The notes under the pieces were generated by a model, which saw only the letters and a program-made list of their open reading frames with translations, was not told the DNA's origin and did no database searches. A DNA stretch of 11,289 nt from NCBI GenBank assembly GCA_002791075.1, contig PFWI01000065.1, forward strand, positions 1-11,289, in the 5' to 3' direction. This DNA is from a bacterium (Candidatus Ratteibacteria) CG_4_9_14_3_um_filter_41_21. Lineage in GTDB: Bacteria > Ratteibacteria > UBA8468. A program made the position numbers and the translations under genes. This document shows positions 5,868-11,289 of the stretch, piece by piece; positions within the stretch are counted from its first letter, which is position 1; the number at the start of each line of letters is the position of its first letter.

Positions 5868-7276
5868 AATATCTTCTTTCTTCTTATTTCCCGCCATTCT
5901 TTTTTATTCGGTAGAGGAAGGTTTTTCAATTGAGTAATACTTAAATGATAAGTAATTTCGCGATATACATCTTTTACATATCTCCTTACATAATCTGAAT
6001 TGAGATAGTCCAGTATTTCTGAATCACCCAGGTCAAAGTCCAAATTAAATAAATCATTCTTTCTTAAGAGATGATAAACATCGCCCATCCATGGATAACA
6101 TCTTTCATCTATAGCTGCCCCCACTCTTCCATTTCCTCGGAAACCTAAACCAACTACGATATGCGGGACACTAAAATATCGTCCTAGTTTTTTTACTTCT
6201 GCCTTTTTAATCCAATAACCCGTGAGATTGTTATAGATGACCTTATTACACTTAAGATTTCGTCCATTTAAAAGAGGTAGATAACCACCTTCTCGAAGAG
6301 GTCTTTCCTTCACTATATAAGGACTATGTTTAATTTCAGGAGTTCGCAAAGAAATCCTGAGGTCATAAATATCAGCTAACCGATAAGAACAGATGCTTTC
6401 TATGGTGTGGGTATAATCCGTTTCAAACTTAACTACCTCCCCCTGCCAGTGAGAGTTGACTTTTATCGTACTAATCTTATTATCTCTATATTCCAAAAGT
6501 TCCAACCTAGAAGTGAACTTATCAGATTTAAGGAAATTTAACACCACTGATGAAACATCCGCTTCGGGTTTAAACACACCTGGCCCCAGATAAATTATAG
6601 CGGTTCCACCATTCTGGGATAAAAAAGCTCTCAGTTTTCTAAATTCATCCAGAATCATAAATGTAGGAGGAACGATAAAAATCAATTGCCCTTCGGCTCT
6701 AAGCAACTTAATAGATCTTTCTATAAAAGCACCGTAAACATTATATTTCCCATACCAAGTCTCATACAGACTTTTATATTTTTCCTTAGTATCGGGGTCA
6801 ATTTTTATGGGGTAATGTTTGGAGAGACTGGGAATACCATAAGGCGGATTGCCAATAACTAAATCAAAGGATGAACCTGGTTGCCACAAAAGATAATCAG
6901 CCCTAATTATTTTAATATTACCACCAATATTTACAGTAGTTAAATAATTGATAATATCCTGATTAATTTCTACCCCAAAGAGTTTTGCTTGCTTAGAAAG
7001 TGCAGGTTGATTCCTTCTTATTCCGACCAAAAACTGTGCCAAACCACAGGCAGGTTCTAAGATGGTAATATCTTTTTTATCAGTGTATTCAGTAACATCA
7101 ATCAGATTAACCATAAAATCAACAATCTGTTCGGGGGTAAAAAACATCCCGTAATCTTTCCTGATACCTTTTAGATTGTTATTCACTATGCTTTGATGGA
7201 CCTTGTAGTCCACCAATGCTTCTTCTCTCACTAATAATGGTTTGTATCTTTTTTGGCGATACCTTATCCTTTTCAT
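5864..7276 (-). CDS. Gamma-class N6-adenine DNA methyltransferase (TaqI/Eco57I-like)
   Basis: Transfers a methyl group from SAM to adenine N6 in a DNA recognition site, protecting host DNA from the adjacent nuclease. The 470 residues carry motifs in gamma-class order: X in GMFFTP (43-48), I in LEPACGLAQFL (73-83), II in LFGVEIN (99-105), III in IIRADYLLW (123-131), catalytic IV NPPY (143-146), then GQLIFIVPP. The C-terminal half is the target-recognition region, ending in a helix-rich segment (ITYHLSITQLKNLPLP) typical of the M.TaqI group. ATG 7276 has GGTGAT at proper distance. The stop overlaps the nuclease start as ATGA. The gene is clearly A+T-richer than the acs genes and holds the only two CTAG sites in the window (6184 and 6507), consistent with a separate origin. 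The R-M pairing is strong; the target sequence is unknown. Confidence 0.9.
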   Translation of the reverse strand: MKRIRYRQKRYKPLLVREEALVDYKVHQSIVNNNLKGIRKDYGMFFTPEQIVDFMVNLIDVTEYTDKKDITILEPACGLAQFLVGIRRNQPALSKQAKLFGVEINQDIINYLTTVNIGGNIKIIRADYLLWQPGSSFDLVIGNPPYGIPSLSKHYPIKIDPDTKEKYKSLYETWYGKYNVYGAFIERSIKLLRAEGQLIFIVPPTFMILDEFRKLRAFLSQNGGTAIIYLGPGVFKPEADVSSVVLNFLKSDKFTSRLELLEYRDNKISTIKVNSHWQGEVVKFETDYTHTIESICSYRLADIYDLRISLRTPEIKHSPYIVKERPLREGGYLPLLNGRNLKCNKVIYNNLTGYWIKKAEVKKLGRYFSVPHIVVGLGFRGNGRVGAAIDERCYPWMGDVYHLLRKNDLFNLDFDLGDSEILDYLNSDYVRRYVKDVYREITYHLSITQLKNLPLPNKKEWREIRRKKIL

Positions 7277-7316
7277 ATTCTCATCACCCTTTCAAATAGA
7301 GCAATTGCAGATAACT

Positions 7317-7367
7317 CAAGATAATCAGGGGCACATCCCCTGAAACCCCTTTGAGATGATTATCTTG
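7317..7367. repeat. Long inverted repeat with nested hairpin
   Basis: The arms CAAGATAATCA (7317-7327) and TGATTATCTTG (7357-7367) are perfect 11-bp complements. Inside lies a second perfect hairpin TCAGGGG/CCCCTGA (7325-7331 and 7337-7343) that shares three bases with the outer arm, so the two stems partly compete. It lies in the 194-base gap between the two restriction-modification pairs. No T-run follows on either strand, so it is not an ordinary intrinsic terminator. A weaker hairpin GTCTTT/AAAGAC (7367-7372 and 7382-7387) adjoins it. Confidence 0.75.
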
Positions 7368-7394
7368 TCTTTTTAAAAGATAAAGACCTTTAAT

Positions 7395-7419
7395 CATCGG
7401 AATTATTGAAATTCCGATG
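7395..7419. repeat. Perfect 10-bp hairpin between the two R-M systems
   Basis: CATCGGAATT (7395-7404) pairs with AATTCCGATG (7410-7419) around the loop ATTGA. On the minus strand it is preceded by ATAGC, which could be a decayed GTAG box, making this a possible fourth member of the REP-like set. The rest of the 7277-7470 gap shows no convincing gene apart from the ribosome site for the gamma-class methyltransferase near 7283-7290. Confidence 0.65.
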
Positions 7420-7470
7420 CTATAAAATGACCGAACTACTCCGTTTATGCACGACTCTATACGCTGTCGT

Positions 7471-8064
7471 TTAGAATTCAATGAAATGAACCAATTCATC
7501 ATCTATCTTTTCAAGGTCTAACAATACCTTCTCTCTTCTCGGCTGTCCGCCAGCATTTCTAAAATCTCTCTGAAACGAACCACATTTAACCAAAGTATTA
7601 TCAGTTATTTTAATAAAGGAAATCTGCTGTAAATCAAAGGACACTTTTCTTAATCTTGACCAAGCACCTCTCTCTATTCTTTCTATCACATATTTTGATT
7701 TCCCACCCTTCAATGCTTCGTGCCATTTTTGAAATGTCCTATCTTCATCATTATATAAAACCTTCCCAAGAGCAAGAATCAAACCAACTTCTCCATAATC
7801 TTTAATTCCCTTTGCTGTTGCTTCGCTATCATTAACAATAATCTGATGGCTGCTTGTATTCATAGCATGAGCCTTAAAATCCCAAGGGATGTTCTTAAAC
7901 CCATCAAATTCCACTCTACCATATCTTGGCCCAGGAATCTCTATGATACCTGATAAATATCTTTCGCACAGAAATTGAAAATAGAAACCAATCCATTCCA
8001 TTTGCTTCCAGTGAGCAAAATTCGCTTTTTTCATTTTTAAGATAGAGTTTCTACCATCCCACAA
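7471..8064 (-). CDS. Probable type II restriction endonuclease, PD-(D/E)XK-like
   Basis: I infer a nuclease from its place right after a DNA methyltransferase and from a candidate active site VEFDGFKNIPWDFKAH (51-66): D54, then D62-F-K64 followed by H66, which fits D-x7-D-x-K. The protein is about 197 residues, small but normal for a type II enzyme. I cannot name the family with confidence. The start is uncertain: a TTG at 8064 is the first usable codon, ATG 8034 would remove ten residues, and neither has a good ribosome site. The frame is the same as that of the methyltransferase, separated from it only by the TAG at 8079-8077 and four codons (GIPK), and LWDGRNSILKMKK already looks like folded protein sequence. 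Readthrough or a recently split fusion is therefore possible. Confidence 0.72.
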   Translation of the reverse strand: MWDGRNSILKMKKANFAHWKQMEWIGFYFQFLCERYLSGIIEIPGPRYGRVEFDGFKNIPWDFKAHAMNTSSHQIIVNDSEATAKGIKDYGEVGLILALGKVLYNDEDRTFQKWHEALKGGKSKYVIERIERGAWSRLRKVSFDLQQISFIKITDNTLVKCGSFQRDFRNAGGQPRREKVLLDLEKIDDELVHFIEF

Positions 8065-8076
8065 TTTAGGTATACC

Positions 8077-8961
8077 CTATAATTTTTTCCCAATTTGTTT
8101 AGCGGTTCTCAAATAAGCCATTTTACTCTTTCCATATCTTGCTTTTCCACTATCAAATAACTTCAATAAAGTTTGAGTATTTGTCTTGCACTCCTCTTTA
8201 ATTCTGTATAAATCTTTCTCTAATCTTTCTTTGGCAAATTCGTAATATTCTTTTGCAATCTCAAATCCGATGTATTGTCGATTTAGCATTTTACTGACTA
8301 CAGCCACTTGACCAGAACCTAAAAATGGGTCTAAAACAATATCTCTTTCTTCGCTTGAATACATTAATATTTTTTTGATTAACTCTGCCGGTAATTTTGT
8401 AGGAGTTTTTTGGTCTCCTGTCCAATATTCTCTTTTTATAATCCAAACATCTTCTTTGTCTTCATAATGCAAACTTTTCCCTATTTCACTTTTAGACTCT
8501 TGATCATATCGTGAATAAGGAAAAAATTTCCTCTTTTCATCATTTTTGCAGACATAAAGACAATGATAATGCGAACTTACAAATTTTCTTTTTGTTACAA
8601 CGCCAAATTGATACTTCCAAACAATATGGTTTACGGTAATAAACCCCAACTTATCAATCACTGTTAAAATATCTTTCAGATTATTCCAGCCAGAAAAAAC
8701 ATACATACTCCCAGATTCTTTCAGTATTCTATATACTTCTTCCATCCATTTAACAGTAAAATCGTAATATTTTTCTTTAGAAATTTCATTATATCCTTCC
8801 AGAACTCTTGAGGCAGTCCTATGATAGTTACTTCTTTTTGCTTTAAAATCTATTGCGAAAGGTGGATCTGTTACAACAAGATCTACTGTATTATCTGGGA
8901 TATACTTCATTCCTTCTATACAATCCATATTATAGATTTTGTTAAATTTCAATTCTTCCAT
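8077..8961 (-). CDS. Beta-class site-specific DNA methyltransferase (N6-adenine or N4-cytosine)
   Basis: A SAM-dependent amino-methyltransferase of 294 residues. Motif order is that of the beta class: catalytic motif IV TDPPFAID (31-38) near the N-terminus, then GSMYVFSGWNNLKDIL, a target-recognition stretch, KLPAELIKKILMYSS (189-203, motif X region), and the SAM-binding motif I LDPFLGSG (210-217) near the C-terminus, followed by YIGFEI (230-235). DPPF does not by itself distinguish adenine from cytosine N4. The stretch from TDPPF to SGWNNLKDIL reminds me of archaeal CTAG-type enzymes such as M.MjaI, a recollection that needs a search. ATG 8961 lies 45 bases after acsE and has only a weak GAAG upstream. 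The following nuclease is in the same frame beyond a TAG stop. The gene is strongly A+T-rich compared with acsE. Confidence 0.9.
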   Translation of the reverse strand: MEELKFNKIYNMDCIEGMKYIPDNTVDLVVTDPPFAIDFKAKRSNYHRTASRVLEGYNEISKEKYYDFTVKWMEEVYRILKESGSMYVFSGWNNLKDILTVIDKLGFITVNHIVWKYQFGVVTKRKFVSSHYHCLYVCKNDEKRKFFPYSRYDQESKSEIGKSLHYEDKEDVWIIKREYWTGDQKTPTKLPAELIKKILMYSSEERDIVLDPFLGSGQVAVVSKMLNRQYIGFEIAKEYYEFAKERLEKDLYRIKEECKTNTQTLLKLFDSGKARYGKSKMAYLRTAKQIGKKL

Positions 8962-9006
8962 ATTTTTACATCTTCATTCTAAACAATGCTGTATTTATCT
9001 GTGATT

Positions 9007-9885
9007 TCATAACTTAAGCCAGGAATGGGAGTAGAGGGAAAAACCCAGCAAGACCCTGGCCGTCTTAAGATAGTTAACCTCTTCGGCAGAAAGATTATTT
9101 ATCTCCGGCTCTTTGCCATCCATCGCATCCCAGACTATTCTTTTTAAATTTTCTTTTTCTCCTCTTGCTATTCTAACTAACTCAGAATCAAAGGCATCGA
9201 CAATGGCTGAGGTTAATCCATATTTTTGCAGCATCATTAAATAGGTGCGATTAAGGAGGTCTCGAAGCTCTTCCGGGGTTCCATTAGAGACATTGGAGAG
9301 GCCGCAGGTGGACTTACATCCCGGAGCCAATTCCCGGAACATCTGCATAAATTCGGTGCAACCTTTAACCTGGTCTTGCTGGGAAGAGATGGGGAGCACT
9401 ATTGGGTCCAGCCAGATATCTTCATTGGGAATTCCTTTCTCGGCCGCCCTGGCTAAAAGTTCAGCCGCCAGAGCACCTCTCTCAGCGGCATCCCGGGGGA
9501 TACCTTCAGTGCCCAAAAGTAAACCGACAAAGCCGCAATTGTATTTTTGCACTAAAGGAAAGAGAGCCTCTACCCTCTCCGGTCTACAGGAGATAGAATT
9601 GATAATTGCTTTTCCTTGATGTACCTTTAATCCTGCCTCGATTGCCTCGATATTTGTCGTATCCAGGAAAAGGGGAAGGTCCACCACCTCCTGAACAGTT
9701 TTAACCAGCCACTCCATAAGTTCCGGTCCTTGCTTCCTTGCTGGTCCCAAGTTGACATCAAGATAATCCATTCCCGCCTCTTTCTCTTTAAGCGCTAATT
9801 CCTGGATCGGTTTTGCCTCTCTATTCTTTATTGCCAGACCAATCTTCTTCGCAACGATATTGATATTTTCTCCAACCAGAATCAT
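9007..9885 (-). CDS. acsE: Methyltetrahydrofolate:corrinoid iron-sulfur protein methyltransferase AcsE
   Basis: Moves the methyl group of methyl-H4folate to the Co(I) cobamide of the corrinoid iron-sulfur protein, the step joining the methyl branch to acetyl-CoA synthesis. It is a TIM-barrel pterin-binding enzyme. The residues expected from the Moorella enzyme are present: D75 in LFLDTTN, N96 in AIINSIS, D160 in IWLDPIVLP and N198 in GLSNVSNG. At 292 residues it is about 30 longer than the Moorella protein (262). The extra segment lies at about 241-273 (RGEKENLKRI ... NLSAEEVNYL), before the terminal helix KTARVLLGFSLY, and looks like a natural variant and not damage. ATG 9885 overlaps the acsC stop (ATGA) and has a strong AGGAGGGT five bases upstream, so the two genes are co-translated. 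The restriction-modification block begins 45 bases downstream. Confidence 0.95.
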   Translation of the reverse strand: MILVGENINIVAKKIGLAIKNREAKPIQELALKEKEAGMDYLDVNLGPARKQGPELMEWLVKTVQEVVDLPLFLDTTNIEAIEAGLKVHQGKAIINSISCRPERVEALFPLVQKYNCGFVGLLLGTEGIPRDAAERGALAAELLARAAEKGIPNEDIWLDPIVLPISSQQDQVKGCTEFMQMFRELAPGCKSTCGLSNVSNGTPEELRDLLNRTYLMMLQKYGLTSAIVDAFDSELVRIARGEKENLKRIVWDAMDGKEPEINNLSAEEVNYLKTARVLLGFSLYSHSWLKL

Positions 9886-11237
9886 TTTTTACCCTCCTGC
9901 CGAGCCTTCAGAAAAGCCGGGATATGAGATGCCTCGCGAGGGCCGATGATAATTTCCCAGCCGGATAGTTCCTCCTCTAATTCTCCAGAAATTTGCGCGG
10001 CATAGCCCGGGATGATGAGTTTCTTATGTTTAACCTTATCCATAATCCCACATTTCTTCACAAAGGGAGCAATGGTTTCGGCGACAAACTTATCGGCCGC
10101 CCAGGCGGTCATCACCGAAAGGCCTTCCGCCTCCTGAACCAGAAGCCAGGCCGGAACCCGGCTTGATTCTATCTCTCCGGAGACAATAAAATAGGTAAGG
10201 GAAAAATTGGTAGTAACCAGCACCGGGGAGTCTTCACCCGGATTATTAATCTCATAGATTCCTTCCTTGGTGGCCATCGGTCGCTGAGGGTCGGTATAGA
10301 TATTCAATCGCTCTAAGAGAAGCGGAAAGAGACTTTCTCCCATAAGGTCAGAAAGCACAATGATTCCGGCATATTTGGCAATCAATACCGAAGCAACTGT
10401 CGCCTCCTCCATAAAATTATTGGTCATCTCGCAGGGAAAGGCAATCGTCGGAAAGCCCAAAGCACGGAACTTCTTAAGCAGGGCGGCTCTTCTGATTATT
10501 GTCTGGTCCTCTAAAACCTGCCGCAGGGTTCGGGCTCCCGAATCAAGCACTAAATCCTTTAACCCTTTCTCACTCAACTTTGTGGTAAGTTCAACCAGTT
10601 CTTCTATTGTCTCCCCCCGAACGGCTAAAGGACAGGAATTCTCCTTAGCTAAATTTGCTAAATTGTCAAGGTTCTCTTTATTTGCGGCATAGATTAGAGG
10701 TTTATCATCCTTGCAAACCTGCAGACCAGCCGCCAGAATATCCGAATTATTGCTCATTAAGATAATGCCGTTTTTACTCTTTTCCTTAACCTTCTTAACC
10801 ACTTCAGCAAATTTTTGCGGTTCTTTTGATTCCTCCTTTATTGCGATTAGGTCTGGGCGAAGCAAAAGACCGACTCTCTCATATTGAAGTTGATTAAAAC
10901 GAGAAATTTTCTCCTCTATTTCCTCCTCACCCATACTATCCTTAATCAAAAGAGCCAGACCGGGAGGGTTAACGAAGGTCTTCTCATGGCGGAACATTAC
11001 CGTCTCCCCGCCAATCTTCAGGCTCTGCTCTCCCGTTCCAATGGTAAGGGGTCGGATTGGAGGAGCGGAGGCCTCAGCCAATTCTCTCTTTACCTCCTCG
11101 GAGACATCAGGGCAGGAAGAAAGTTCGGCCTTTCCCGCCGCCAAATTCATCGCAAAGGCCAGGCAGGTAGGAACACCGCACTTACCGCAGTTTGTCTTGG
11201 GCAGCTTCTTATAAATTTCAATCCCGGTTAATGCCAT
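9882..11237 (-). CDS. acsC: Corrinoid iron-sulfur protein large subunit AcsC
   Basis: Large subunit of the heterodimeric corrinoid iron-sulfur protein, which carries the methyl group from AcsE to acetyl-CoA synthase. The 451 residues match the family length. An N-terminal [4Fe-4S] domain shows C17-x2-C20-x4-C25-x16-C42 (TNCGKCGVPTCLAFA). A TIM-barrel-like central domain follows to about residue 325. The C-terminal Rossmann-like domain binds the cobamide with the small subunit and ends in LIIPGYAAQISGELEEEL and IIGPREASHIPAFL. ATG 11237 has AGGAG six bases upstream (complement of 11244-11248) and lies one base after the stop of the upstream gene. The downstream acsE overlaps it by four bases. 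AcsD, the small subunit, is not in this window; its gene must lie elsewhere, unlike the Moorella order where it separates acsC and acsE. Confidence 0.96.
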   Translation of the reverse strand: MALTGIEIYKKLPKTNCGKCGVPTCLAFAMNLAAGKAELSSCPDVSEEVKRELAEASAPPIRPLTIGTGEQSLKIGGETVMFRHEKTFVNPPGLALLIKDSMGEEEIEEKISRFNQLQYERVGLLLRPDLIAIKEESKEPQKFAEVVKKVKEKSKNGIILMSNNSDILAAGLQVCKDDKPLIYAANKENLDNLANLAKENSCPLAVRGETIEELVELTTKLSEKGLKDLVLDSGARTLRQVLEDQTIIRRAALLKKFRALGFPTIAFPCEMTNNFMEEATVASVLIAKYAGIIVLSDLMGESLFPLLLERLNIYTDPQRPMATKEGIYEINNPGEDSPVLVTTNFSLTYFIVSGEIESSRVPAWLLVQEAEGLSVMTAWAADKFVAETIAPFVKKCGIMDKVKHKKLIIPGYAAQISGELEEELSGWEIIIGPREASHIPAFLKARQEGKK

Positions 11238-11238
11238 T

Positions 11239-11289
11239 TTATTCTCCTAATATCGGTTCCATCTTTAATGCGGGATGATTTTTCTCTTT
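11239..11289 (-). CDS. C-terminal end of an upstream gene, possibly acsB
   Basis: One frame stays open from the window edge to the TAA at 11241-11239 and encodes KEKNHPALKMEPILGE. It ends one base before the acsC ATG, and the acsC ribosome site AGGAG lies within its final codons, a normal operon junction. Acetyl-CoA synthase (AcsB) precedes acsC in Moorella-type clusters, and a short tail with HPALKMEP seems compatible with it, but 16 residues are too few to decide. Another acs gene such as acsD is also possible. Confidence 0.45.
   Translation of the reverse strand, partial: KEKNHPALKMEPILGE

Larger units (their letters stand above)
5070..8961 (-). other. Restriction-modification island inside the acs gene cluster
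   Basis: Two complete methyltransferase-nuclease pairs lie end to end on the minus strand. They fill exactly the space between acsE (ends 9007) and DUF3786 (starts 5066). By eye the block is close to one third G+C, while acsC and acsE are close to one half. No integrase, transposase, tRNA or terminal inverted repeat is visible at either border, so the means of entry is unknown. Genes on both sides are intact and in the same orientation, which suggests the island is read through by the operon's transcript. Confidence 0.75.

Noticed and set aside
7284..7502. 72-codon minus-strand open frame between the two R-M pairs
   Set aside because: It runs through the inverted repeats, overlaps the 3' end of the nuclease, shows no recognisable motif, and has no good ribosome site. 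Its stop coincides with the ribosome site of the next gene.
5070..8961. Transposon or prophage carrying the R-M block
   Set aside because: No transposase, integrase, terminal inverted repeats, target duplication or tRNA could be seen at either border.
1..11289. Avoidance of TCGA as evidence for TaqI specificity
   Set aside because: TCGA is found at least 15 times and is frequent in the acs and amino-sugar genes, so the window gives no support for avoidance.

Overview
All recognisable genes lie on the minus strand, so the window reads right to left. It carries bacterial Wood-Ljungdahl (reductive acetyl-CoA) pathway genes: the corrinoid iron-sulfur protein large subunit (acsC), the methyltetrahydrofolate methyltransferase (acsE), a DUF3786 protein, the corrinoid-protein reductive activator (acsV/RACo) and the CooC/AcsF nickel-insertion ATPase. 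This points to a strict anaerobe, acetogen-like or a candidate-phylum bacterium with the Acs branch. The presence of many small GTAG-type palindromes and a Bacteroidota-style GlmU fits an uncultured lineage, but I cannot name the phylum from the sequence.

Layout from right to left: the last codons of an upstream gene (11289-11239, possibly acsB), then acsC and acsE (overlapping ATGA junction). An A+T-rich block follows (8961-5070) with two complete restriction-modification pairs: a beta-class methyltransferase with a same-frame PD-(D/E)XK-like nuclease, and a gamma-class NPPY methyltransferase overlapping a TaqI-like nuclease. The two pairs are separated by a 194-base gap rich in hairpins. 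The C1 genes then resume with DUF3786, acsV and cooC. Last come nagB (glucosamine-6-phosphate deaminase) and an overlapping, truncated GlmU-like sugar nucleotidyltransferase, an amino-sugar module.

How the genes work together: AcsE passes the methyl group of methyl-H4folate to the cobamide of AcsC and its partner AcsD, which is not seen here. AcsV re-reduces inactivated Co(II). CooC matures the nickel centres of CODH/ACS. The function of DUF3786 is unknown, but its position suggests a link to this pathway. The restriction block appears to be an insertion into an otherwise coherent C1 operon.

The most unusual feature is a family of REP-like palindromes (GTAG followed by a hairpin). Copies lie between cooC and nagB, as an inverted pair directly at the acsV start, and as a three-unit array inside the DUF3786 reading frame. 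There the palindrome is translated three times as EAIRPPHY without breaking the frame, which resembles the in-frame palindromic elements of Rickettsia. The tetranucleotide CTAG is also nearly absent from the window: two occurrences, both in the gamma-class methyltransferase gene.
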